From: Lysobacterales bacterium
GTDB lineage: Bacteria; Pseudomonadota; Gammaproteobacteria; Xanthomonadales; SZUA-36
Assembly (NCBI GenBank): GCA_029287515.1
Contig: JARFQZ010000004.1
Span: 1-10,154 of the forward strand
Direction: 5' to 3'
Length of the DNA: 10,154 nt
The stretch's first letter is position 1; every line of letters starts with the position of its first letter. A model generated the notes under the pieces. The model was not told where the DNA came from, did no database searches, and was given only the letters and a program-made list of their open reading frames with translations. The position numbers and the translations under genes are program-made. Shown here piece after piece: positions 1-7,376 of the stretch.

Positions 1-1440
1 CCCTCGGAAACCAGGGTGGCGCTGGTCGAGAATGGCATGTTGCAGGAGGTCTGGCTGGAGAGAGCCAGCCACACCGGCTATATCGGCAACATCTACAAGG
101 GCCAGGTTTCAAGGGTTTTACCGGGGCTTCAGGCGGCTTTCATCGAAATTGGCCTCGAACGCACTGCCTTTCTGCACGCCCGCGATATGGTCAGGCAGGA
201 TCCGGCAGAAGAGGGTGAAACTCCGCCGTCCGAACCCCTGATTTCCGATCTGTTACGCCAGGGCAGCGAGGTCATCGTCCAGGTCATCAAGGACCCTCTT
301 GGCACCAAGGGCGCCCGTTTGACGACCAACATCAGCATTCCGTCGCGATTCCTGGTGCTTTTACCCCATTGCGATGTCATCGGAATTTCAGCACGCATTG
401 AAGAGGAGCCCGAACGCAATCGCCTTAAGGAACTCGTCCGCACGCTGCGTAACGAGGAGGAAGGACACGGTTTCATCGTTCGAACAAACGCCGAGGGCGT
501 CAATGATTTCGCGCTGTCCGCGGACATGGTTTACCTTGGAAAAGTCTGGCAGTCCATTCACGAGAGGATAAAGACGGCCGCTCCGGCCAGTTGCATCTTC
601 GAAGACTTATCGCTTGCCCCCAGGGCGCTCAGGGACATGATGCACGAGGAAGTCGACCGGGTGCGGATCGATTCGCAGGTGGCGCTGGAGGAGGTGAGGG
701 ATTTCGCCAAGCGATTTGTGCCGGACTGGTGCGAACGCATCGAGGAATATACCGCGGAAAGGCCAATCTTCGATCTGTTCGGCGTAGAAGATGAAATTGA
801 AAGCGCGCTGAAACCAAACACCCCTCTGAAATCGGGGGGGTATCTCGTTTTTGACCAGACCGAGGCGATGACAACCATCGACGTGAATACCGGTGGATTC
901 GTCGGATACCGGAATTTAGAGGAAACCATCTACAAGACGAACCTCGAGGCAGCACAGGCCATCGCGAGGCAGCTTCGCCTGAGAAACCTTGGCGGCATCA
1001 TCATCATCGACTTTATCGACATGACGGATGAAGAGCATCGCAAGCAACTGATGAATGTGTTTGAAAGGGAACTGGACGGGGACTACGCCAAGACAACGGT
1101 TACCGAGATTTCATCACTCGGCCTGATCGAAATGACCCGGAAACGGACCACGGAAAGCCTGGAGCGAAGGCTTTGTGAGCCCTGTCCCTATTGCGAGGGC
1201 CGTGGAACGATAAAAAGCGTAGAAACCGTTTGTCTTGAAATTTTCCGCGAAATCATGCGTTCCAGCCGCCAATTCGAAGCCAGCAAACTGATGGTCGTTG
1301 CGTCTTCCAACGTGGTTGAGCGGATACTGGATGAACAATCGACGACCGTTGCTGAACTCGAGGAGCTGATCGGAAAAACAATCAGGTTCCAGAGAGAAGA
1401 TCAGTACGCGCAGGATCAGTATGATGTGGTGTTGCTTTGA
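1..1440 (+). CDS. rng: Ribonuclease G (5' end outside the window)
   Basis: RNase G is a cytoplasmic endoribonuclease of the RNase E/G family that matures the 5' end of 16S rRNA and cleaves some mRNAs. The frame is open from base 1, and its first residues, PSETRVA, match the E. coli protein a few residues after its start. The GTG at 16 is therefore internal, and about ten codons are missing at the left edge. An S1-like RNA-binding domain begins near base 76 (GYIGNIYKG, then RVLPGLQAAF). The catalytic metal site is marked by TIDVNTG (Asp codon 880-882) and by IIIDFIDM (Asp codons 1009-1011 and 1018-1020). The zinc-link CPYC lies at 1183-1194. The C-terminus ends soon after the RNase E/G core, with no long RNase E-type scaffold tail, which supports RNase G over RNase E. 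yhdP follows after 33 bases on the same strand, as in E. coli. Confidence 0.96.
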   Translation, partial: PSETRVALVENGMLQEVWLERASHTGYIGNIYKGQVSRVLPGLQAAFIEIGLERTAFLHARDMVRQDPAEEGETPPSEPLISDLLRQGSEVIVQVIKDPLGTKGARLTTNISIPSRFLVLLPHCDVIGISARIEEEPERNRLKELVRTLRNEEEGHGFIVRTNAEGVNDFALSADMVYLGKVWQSIHERIKTAAPASCIFEDLSLAPRALRDMMHEEVDRVRIDSQVALEEVRDFAKRFVPDWCERIEEYTAERPIFDLFGVEDEIESALKPNTPLKSGGYLVFDQTEAMTTIDVNTGGFVGYRNLEETIYKTNLEAAQAIARQLRLRNLGGIIIIDFIDMTDEEHRKQLMNVFERELDGDYAKTTVTEISSLGLIEMTRKRTTESLERRLCEPCPYCEGRGTIKSVETVCLEIFREIMRSSRQFEASKLMVVASSNVVERILDEQSTTVAELEELIGKTIRFQREDQYAQDQYDVVLL

Positions 1441-1446
1441 CAAGGT

Positions 1447-1462
1447 GCGCCGCGGGCGCGGC
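1447..1462 (+). other. GC-rich hairpin in the rng-yhdP gap
   Basis: The 33 bases between rng and yhdP contain two mutually exclusive short stems. One is GCGCC/GGCGC (1447-1451 with 1455-1459); the other is GCCGC/GCGGC (1449-1453 with 1458-1462). A run of only four T follows at 1467-1470. It could attenuate or stabilise transcripts between the two genes, but it is too short and its T-run too weak to call a terminator. It lies just upstream of the yhdP start, where no clear Shine-Dalgarno sequence is visible. Confidence 0.3.
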
Positions 1463-1473
1463 CTGGTTTTGAC

Positions 1474-4400
1474 ATGGCCGCCCTGAAAACCATTCTCCGG
1501 CAGGCGAAAACGCTGCTCTGGACGGCATTTTCCATCCTGGTGATTGTAGCTGCCGTGCTGGTCGGCATCGGTAAGCTGCTTATGCCGTTCAGCGATCGCT
1601 ATCAGCCGAAACTTGAAGCCTGGCTGTCCGAAGAGTTTGGTCGCCCGGTTCAACTGGAAAGCTTCGAAGGGGAATGGACGGCTTTCGGGCCCAGGCTGTC
1701 ATTACAGGGCATGAAGCTCATGCCGGTGGCTGAAGCGGCTTCGGGGGAAATCCTGGACCTGGAAGAAGCGGTTGCCCTTGAATCCGCAGCGCTCGATATC
1801 AAACCGCTCAATGTCCTGATTCCGGGGCGGCCCCTTTATAATTTCCGGGTCATCGGGGCGGATCTGGAGCTTCGCCACACCACCGACGGCAGGTTCGAGT
1901 TGTCCGGTTTTGGCGTCAGCGACAGGGGCGCTGGGGAGCAGGGTTCGGCGCTGAAGGAACTGGCCAGGGTCGGCGAGGTCCTGCTGGAAGATTCCAGCCT
2001 GGTTTACCAGGATGAAAAGCTGGGCATTCTACTGGGGTTTGCCAACATCAACGGCGGACTCCGCCTGGAAGGGGACGAGTTTTCAACCGAAATCCAGGCT
2101 GATTTCTACGACTCCCGCAGCGGGCTGGTTTACGGTGACATCGAAGCCACGTTGCTGATGAACATTGATGATGATCAGCGCATGGTTGAATTTGCATGGC
2201 AGGCGACGGCGGGTGAGCTGATGCTGGCGGCCTTCCAGGGCCGGTTGCCGAGGAATCCGTTTCTGCCTTTGACCGGTTGGCTGAACGCGGAATTCTGGGG
2301 GGAGTGGTCGAGGCAGGACGGGCATTCGATCAAGGGGATTACTGATTTGAGGGAAGCCAGGCTGGTCAATGAATACCAGGATGTCCGGCTGGACCAGGTC
2401 AATACCCGGTTCCACTGGAAATTCGTGGACAAGGGCAACTGGGAACTCAACGTGGCTGATTTTCTGTATGACGACGGTGTGCAACCCTGGACTGCGCCCC
2501 GCGTCACGGCGGCGCGGGACATCGAGGCTGGCGTCGGTTTGTGGATCAGCGCCGATGAACTGCCGCTGGACGCGCCGCTCAAATTCACCCGGGACGTGAT
2601 GTCTCTCTACGAAACAGATTGGCCCGCTTCCCTGCCCAGGGCCGCCAGTGGCCAGGTCAGGGACCTGGACCTGATCCTGGGCCCCGACTGGAGATTGAGT
2701 TTTGCCGAGGGAAAAGTCACATCGGGGAGCGTAAGCGACTGGTCCCGATGGCCCGCGTTGAGCGGTTTGGACGCCGAAGTTTCCCTGCGCCGGGGTTCGG
2801 GTGTGCTGAACGTCCGGGGAGAACAGGTAACCGCCGACTGGCCCAGGATGTTCAGGGATCCACTGAACTTTTCTATGCCCTCTTGCAGCCTGGACATTCG
2901 CTGGGGGCTGGGCTGGCAGCTGGGGTTCAGTGATTGTCAACTTCACAATGATGACCTGGCCGTCCAGGGGAACGTGCGGATTAGCAGCGACGAAGGCAAG
3001 CCAGATGTGGACATCAATGTTGCCCTGACTCGCGGAAAAATAGAGCGGCTCGACCCTTACTGGCCTGAGGCCATCATGAAGGAAAGTGTAAAAACGTGGC
3101 TGCGCAACGGGTTGGTGGCCGGTGAACTGGTCTCGGGAAGATTCCAGATTTACGGAGATATGGATGACTGGCCCTTCCGCGAAGGAACCGGCCGGTTCGA
3201 CGCACGGGCAGAAATCGCCGATGGGCATCTCGACTATTACGAGGGCTGGCCGCATGCACGCGATTTAACGGCATCGGTTGTGTTTTCAGGTGCTGCGATG
3301 GAAATGGTGGGAGACATCGGCGATATCGGAGGAGTGGCTGTCAAATCTGTGGAAGGCAGTATTCCTGACCTGAAAACGGCAGTGCTCACCGTCAACTACA
3401 AGGCGGATGGTGATCTCCCTGGTACGCTGGGTTTCCTGGAGCAGTCCCCGCTCAGTGAGCAGATCGGGGTCGACCTTTCGCGATTCACATTCGAAGGCGA
3501 TATCCAAACCGAGGCGACCATGGTGGTTCCCATTGCGGCTGAAACGGGCACGCTTTCGCTGGATGGAAAGATCGAAATGCCGAACGGTTTCTTTTCCGAT
3601 CCAACGTCGGAAATCACGCTCGAGAATATTTCCGGAGACCTTCGTTACAACGAAAAGGGCTTTCGCGGATCATCGCTGGAAACCCGGTTCAGGGGATATC
3701 CCGGTAAGCTGGACCTCCAGGCGGGTACGGATCTTGAAGAAAAATTCCGTGCGGACCTGGAAGGGGTGTTCGGAGTTCGAGACGTCATTCCGGCATTTCT
3801 GCTTGAGAGTTATTCAGAGCTGGCAAAAGTGGACGGGCAGTGTTTCTGGACTGTATCGATGACCGTTTCCCCGGATGAAGCAACCGGTGAAAACGAGGCG
3901 CTGTTGCGCGTTGAATCAGGGCTGGCCGGCGTCGAACTGGACCTCCCCGCGCCATTGCACAAGCGGGCGGGTGAACGCTGGCCGCTCGTCTTGCATTACC
4001 CCCTCACGGGGCAGGAACAACTGCTGGACGTTGAGTTAACGGACCGGGTGATGCTTCGCTTTGACCTGTCAGGTGATGCCGACTCGCCACACCGGGCCGT
4101 CATAGAGCTGGGCGGAGGATTGCCGGCACTGCCACCGGACGGCTATATCCGGATCCAAGGCGGATCCGACAATTTTGACCTGGATGGCTGGCTCGATGTC
4201 ATAATCGAGGGGGCACTGGGTGGCCAGGGCATGGGCGGTTTGGAACTCGAGCAGGGCACTCTACACGCCGACCGTTTGTTATTTCTCGACCGCCATTTCG
4301 ATGACGTGAACATGGAATTCAACGTGGTCGACAATGATGTCAGGGGTGTTTTCAGAGGCGCCGAAATCGACGGCAAAGTCCGGTTTACCACGCGCGAGAG

Positions 4401-5334
4401 TGGAATGAACAGCCTGTCGGCTGAATTTGAGCGCCTCGCGCTGGGTGAGCCTGTCAAATCAGGTATCGAAATGGAAACCGACCCGGCGGAACTGCCCGTC
4501 GTTCACCTGTACGCGAAATCGTTCCAGTACCTGGGCGTTGAACTGGGTGAGACAAGAGTGGAAGCTTATCCGACGCCCGAAGGTTTCCATTTTGAGAAAG
4601 TGGATGCCACGGCTGAACACCTGACGGTCCAGGCCAGTGGAGACTGGTCACTCATCGATGGCGGACAGCGATCTGATTTTGAAATACACATGGCTTCGGA
4701 ATCCCTTGGTGACTTCCTTAACACCATGGATATCAGTTCCTCCATGCAGGGTGGGCAGACCCTGGTGGATTTCAGCGCCTGGTGGCCCGGATCACCGGCC
4801 TCTTTTGCGCTGGCCCGGCTGAACGGCCTGATTGAATTCAGTGTCGTGGACGGCAATATTACCGATGCCAGTGCGGGCTCCGGCAGATTGCTGGGATTGC
4901 TGAGTATCCAGGCCCTGCCAAAACGACTGTCGCTGGATTTCCGGGATGTCTTCGACGCCGGATTCTCTTTCGATCAGGCGACCGGCACATTTACGATGGA
5001 AAATGGCATGGCCACGACGGATGATATGCTCCTCAAGTCGTCAGCGGCGAGCATTTCCATCACGGGCAGCACGAATCTCGCTGATCAGCAGTACGATCAA
5101 TTGCTGACCATCAGGCCAGGTTTGGGGAATACACTGCCGATCATCGGCGTGCTCGCCGGCGGTCCGGTGGGAGTAGCCGCCGGCCTGGCCCTGCAGGGAT
5201 TGCTGCACAAGCAGATTGGTGAGGCGACCAAGGTCCAGTATACGATTACAGGTGACTGGGATGACCCGGTCTTCGAGGCGGTTGAAGTGGAACGCGTGGA
5301 AGAAATCCCGCCGCCTGCGGAAAACGGCCAATGA
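1474..5334 (+). CDS. yhdP: YhdP-family AsmA-like envelope protein
   Basis: YhdP belongs to the large AsmA-like proteins, which are anchored in the inner membrane and thought to bridge the periplasm and help move phospholipids to the outer membrane. The 1286 residues are close to E. coli YhdP in length. One N-terminal membrane segment lies at about residues 13-37 (TLLWTAFSILVIVAAVLVG...). The rest is repetitive beta-rich sequence without cysteine clusters or enzymatic motifs, as expected for a lipid-groove protein. The AsmA-like C-terminal region spans roughly residues 1133-1205 (SGRLLGLLSIQALPKRLSLDF). It is followed by a hydrophobic stretch near 1219-1245 and the terminal ITGDWDDPVFE motif. 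ATG 1474 is the first possible start after the rng stop, because the same frame carries no ATG, GTG or TTG in 1441-1473. No convincing ribosome binding site precedes it, so translation may depend on rng. The position between rng and tldD matches E. coli. Confidence 0.93.
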   Translation: MAALKTILRQAKTLLWTAFSILVIVAAVLVGIGKLLMPFSDRYQPKLEAWLSEEFGRPVQLESFEGEWTAFGPRLSLQGMKLMPVAEAASGEILDLEEAVALESAALDIKPLNVLIPGRPLYNFRVIGADLELRHTTDGRFELSGFGVSDRGAGEQGSALKELARVGEVLLEDSSLVYQDEKLGILLGFANINGGLRLEGDEFSTEIQADFYDSRSGLVYGDIEATLLMNIDDDQRMVEFAWQATAGELMLAAFQGRLPRNPFLPLTGWLNAEFWGEWSRQDGHSIKGITDLREARLVNEYQDVRLDQVNTRFHWKFVDKGNWELNVADFLYDDGVQPWTAPRVTAARDIEAGVGLWISADELPLDAPLKFTRDVMSLYETDWPASLPRAASGQVRDLDLILGPDWRLSFAEGKVTSGSVSDWSRWPALSGLDAEVSLRRGSGVLNVRGEQVTADWPRMFRDPLNFSMPSCSLDIRWGLGWQLGFSDCQLHNDDLAVQGNVRISSDEGKPDVDINVALTRGKIERLDPYWPEAIMKESVKTWLRNGLVAGELVSGRFQIYGDMDDWPFREGTGRFDARAEIADGHLDYYEGWPHARDLTASVVFSGAAMEMVGDIGDIGGVAVKSVEGSIPDLKTAVLTVNYKADGDLPGTLGFLEQSPLSEQIGVDLSRFTFEGDIQTEATMVVPIAAETGTLSLDGKIEMPNGFFSDPTSEITLENISGDLRYNEKGFRGSSLETRFRGYPGKLDLQAGTDLEEKFRADLEGVFGVRDVIPAFLLESYSELAKVDGQCFWTVSMTVSPDEATGENEALLRVESGLAGVELDLPAPLHKRAGERWPLVLHYPLTGQEQLLDVELTDRVMLRFDLSGDADSPHRAVIELGGGLPALPPDGYIRIQGGSDNFDLDGWLDVIIEGALGGQGMGGLELEQGTLHADRLLFLDRHFDDVNMEFNVVDNDVRGVFRGAEIDGKVRFTTRESGMNSLSAEFERLALGEPVKSGIEMETDPAELPVVHLYAKSFQYLGVELGETRVEAYPTPEGFHFEKVDATAEHLTVQASGDWSLIDGGQRSDFEIHMASESLGDFLNTMDISSSMQGGQTLVDFSAWWPGSPASFALARLNGLIEFSVVDGNITDASAGSGRLLGLLSIQALPKRLSLDFRDVFDAGFSFDQATGTFTMENGMATTDDMLLKSSAASISITGSTNLADQQYDQLLTIRPGLGNTLPIIGVLAGGPVGVAAGLALQGLLHKQIGEATKVQYTITGDWDDPVFEAVEVERVEEIPPPAENGQ

Positions 5335-5359
5335 ACTTTTGTTGGGAAAGGGAAAACAT

Positions 5360-6805
5360 ATGAGCGACAGGCTCAAACAGGCAGAAAATCAGCTCCTGGC
5401 GCCAGGCGGGGTGGACCGGGGACAGCTCGAACGGGTACTGGAAGACCTGATGGGGCCGGCGGTGGACTCCGGAGACCTCTACTTCCAGTCCGCTCGCCAT
5501 GAGTCCTGGGTGCTCGAAGACGGCCTCGTCCGTTCCGGCTCCCATTCAATGGAGCAGGGCGTGGGGATACGAGCCGTTTCCGGGGAAAAGACCGGTTTCG
5601 CGTATGCAGATGAAATCATACTCCCTTCCCTGCTCAGGGCCTCAGGGGCCGCTCGCGCCATCGCCCGGCAGGGCAAGCAGGGGGCTGTACAGGCGTGGAA
5701 GCGGCAACGTGCGCCAGCGCTTTACAGTACCAGGGACCCCATGGAGGGTTTGGGAGCGGCTGAAAAAGTAGACTTACTCAGGCAGGTCGATGCCTATGCC
5801 CGCTCCAGGGATCCGCGCGTCAGCCAGGTGATCGTCAGCCTGGCAGCCACCCATGAGACCGTCATGGTTGCTGCCACCGACGGCACCCTTGCAGCGGATA
5901 TCCGTCCCCTGGTCCGGCTCAATGTCAACGTCATTGCAGAACATGAAGGCCGGCGGGAGCAGGGGAGCGACGGGGGGGGAGGGCGTTTCTCCTATCGGCA
6001 ATTGCTTCAGAACGACGCCTGGCGTTCGATGGCCGACGAAGCCGTCCGACAAGCATTGATCAACCTCGAGGCAGAGGCAGCGCCTGCCGGCACGATGACC
6101 GTGGTGCTTGGCCCCGGCTGGCCGGGCGTTCTGCTGCATGAAGCGGTCGGGCACGGACTAGAGGGTGATTTCAATCGCAAAGGCACATCCGCCTACAGCG
6201 GCAGAATCGGTGAGCAGGTCGCGGCCGACTGTGTCACCGTGGTCGACGACGGGACGATTGAACAGCGGCGCGGATCCTTGACCATCGACGATGAAGGCAC
6301 GGCCACGCAACAGAATGTATTGATAGAAAACGGCGTGTTGCGGATGTACATGCAGGACAAGCTGAACGCCGGGCTGATGAACACGCCCGCTACGGGTAAT
6401 GGCCGGCGAGAGTCGTTCGCCCATTTACCCATGCCCCGAATGACCAACACGTTCATGCTGCCCGGGGCTTACCCTCCTGATGAGATCATCGCATCGGTAG
6501 ACAAGGGGCTTTACGCGGCGAATTTTGCGGGAGGCCAGGTGGACATCACCTCCGGGCGTTTTGTTTTTTCAGCCAGCGAGGCTTACCTGGTTGAAAACGG
6601 CAGAATTACGCGCCCGGTCAAGGGCGCTACGCTGATCGGCAACGGCCCTGATGCCATGACCCGGGTTTCCATGGTGGGCAATGATCTCAAGCTGGACGCC
6701 GGGATTGGCGTGTGTGGGAAAGAGGGCCAGAGCGTGCCGGTAGGTGTAGGCCAGCCCACGCTGCGGATTGACGGCCTTACGGTTGGCGGTACCGAAGGTT
6801 CATGA
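5360..6805 (+). CDS. tldD: TldD, metalloprotease subunit of TldD/TldE
   Basis: TldD is the zinc-bearing subunit of the cytoplasmic TldD/TldE heterodimer, which degrades unfolded peptides and, in E. coli, removes the leader of microcin B17 and degrades the CcdA antitoxin. The frame is open upstream into yhdP, but ATG 5360 is the right start: it gives 481 residues, the length of E. coli TldD, after a purine-rich GGGAAAGGGAAAA. The zinc motif HEAVGH (HExxxH) is at residues 260-265 (from base 6137), inside PGVLLHEAVGHGLEGDF. The third ligand is probably Cys452 in GVCGKEGQ. The conserved HESWVLEDG near residue 47 and GNGRRESFAHLPMPRMTNT near 347 are intact. It starts 25 bases after yhdP and is probably transcribed with it. 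Its TGA overlaps the stop codon of the opposite-strand darP. An eight-G run at 5972-5979 encodes the conserved glycines of GGGGRF, so the reading frame is not in doubt. Confidence 0.97.
   Translation: MSDRLKQAENQLLAPGGVDRGQLERVLEDLMGPAVDSGDLYFQSARHESWVLEDGLVRSGSHSMEQGVGIRAVSGEKTGFAYADEIILPSLLRASGAARAIARQGKQGAVQAWKRQRAPALYSTRDPMEGLGAAEKVDLLRQVDAYARSRDPRVSQVIVSLAATHETVMVAATDGTLAADIRPLVRLNVNVIAEHEGRREQGSDGGGGRFSYRQLLQNDAWRSMADEAVRQALINLEAEAAPAGTMTVVLGPGWPGVLLHEAVGHGLEGDFNRKGTSAYSGRIGEQVAADCVTVVDDGTIEQRRGSLTIDDEGTATQQNVLIENGVLRMYMQDKLNAGLMNTPATGNGRRESFAHLPMPRMTNTFMLPGAYPPDEIIASVDKGLYAANFAGGQVDITSGRFVFSASEAYLVENGRITRPVKGATLIGNGPDAMTRVSMVGNDLKLDAGIGVCGKEGQSVPVGVGQPTLRIDGLTVGGTEGS
6800..6805. other. 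Shared palindromic stop site of tldD and darP
   Basis: The six-base palindrome TCATGA holds the TGA of tldD on the plus strand (6803-6805) and the TGA of darP on the minus strand (6802-6800). The convergent genes thus end inside each other, with no intergenic terminator. Read directly from the sequence. Confidence 0.95.
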
Positions 6806-7339
6806 AACAACGACAGGCGGAAGTTGTTCCTGTTCGTCCATGTCCCTCAGGGCACGGAACAGTGACCGGGCGGAGGCTGGCGGCTTTCCAAGCTCCTTTT
6901 CTTTCTTTGCATTCCGCACCAGTTGCCTTAACGCCTGGGTGTCTGCATAGGACCTCAGGCTCACCAATTGCCCTATGGCCTCGTCGCCCCGTTCAAGCAG
7001 GTGGTCGCGCCACGCTTCCGACCGGTGCTGCCGCCCCGTGAGTTGCCTGGCTTCGCCTTCGAATTGTTCAAGTGCCAGGAAAATCTCTTCCGGATCGTTC
7101 CTTCGCAGCAGCTTGGCCACGTATTGCAGTTGCCGCTTGCGGGCAACGTTGGAACGGATTTCCCTGGCCTCAAGGATGGCCTCACGGACATCGTCCGGCA
7201 GTGGAACACGACCCAAGCGGGCCGGAGCCAGTTTGATCAGCCTGGAGGCCAGGGCCTTGAGTTCCAGGGCGTCACGGCGGCGCTGGCTCTTGCTGGCCAG
7301 CGGCTCTTCCGCCGAAAAATTTTCCTTGCCTTTCACCAT
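6800..7339 (-). CDS. darP: DarP/YjgA ribosome-associated protein (DUF615)
   Basis: DarP (YjgA) is a small basic protein that binds late precursors of the 50S ribosomal subunit and promotes their maturation, including folding of the peptidyl-transferase region. The 179 residues are close to the E. coli length (about 183). Recognisable blocks are KSQRRRDALELKALASRLIKL near residues 17-37, the Arg-rich RKRQLQYVAKLLR near 67-79, and the C-terminal hallmark RNAKKEKELGKPPASARSLF. The short acidic N-terminal extension of E. coli YjgA is absent. The ATG at 7339-7337 is followed by GTG as a second codon, so a one-residue-shorter start is possible. Upstream on the coding strand, TTGAGAAC offers at most a weak ribosome binding site. 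The gene lies antisense between tldD and pmbA, sharing its stop region with tldD and diverging from pmbA by 37 bases. A darP-pmbA divergent pair also occurs in E. coli. Confidence 0.93.
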   Translation of the reverse strand: MVKGKENFSAEEPLASKSQRRRDALELKALASRLIKLAPARLGRVPLPDDVREAILEAREIRSNVARKRQLQYVAKLLRRNDPEEIFLALEQFEGEARQLTGRQHRSEAWRDHLLERGDEAIGQLVSLRSYADTQALRQLVRNAKKEKELGKPPASARSLFRALRDMDEQEQLPPVVVS

Positions 7340-7376
7340 GTTCTCAACGAATATTTCCGTCAGTAAGGGGGTTTAG
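7340..7376. promoter_or_regulatory. 37-base darP-pmbA divergent gap
   Basis: The gap must hold the 5' leaders of darP (leftward) and pmbA (rightward), unless their promoters lie within the neighbouring genes. AAGGGGG at 7364-7370, six bases before the pmbA ATG, is a good Shine-Dalgarno sequence. The only promoter-like pair I can see for pmbA is TTGCCT (7326-7331, inside darP) and AATATT (7350-7355) with an 18-base spacer. It is a weak match. I see no acceptable pair for darP. Confidence 0.35.

Noticed and set aside
16..18. GTG as the start of rng
   Set aside because: The frame is open from base 1 and codes PSETR, which matches the family upstream of this point, so the real start is outside the window.
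2083..3255. 390-codon open frame on the minus strand inside yhdP
   Set aside because: It lies wholly antisense to a well-supported gene, is Pro/Gln/Arg-rich without a recognisable domain, and is explained by the codon bias of yhdP keeping one antisense frame open.
5216..5359. Upstream extension of tldD from a GTG within yhdP
   Set aside because: The 48 extra residues have no counterpart in E. coli TldD; starting at ATG 5360 gives exactly the usual 481 residues and follows a purine-rich ribosome binding region.
5972..5979. Eight-G run in tldD (and seven G at 834-840 in rng) as phase-variation switches
   Set aside because: Both runs encode glycines conserved in E. coli (GGGGRF and KSGGY), and both genes are housekeeping; ordinary codon choice explains them.
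6806..6833. Interleaved repeats AACAAC/GTTGTT and ACAGG/CCTGT resembling a pseudoknot just past the tldD stop
   Set aside because: They fall in the conserved-length C-terminal codons of darP, are short, and have no T-run, so they do not support a terminator or a structured RNA.
6968..7376. Plus-strand open frames of about 130 codons opposite darP
   Set aside because: They are antisense to darP, whose protein matches the DarP/YjgA family over its length; the plus-strand products show no recognisable motif.
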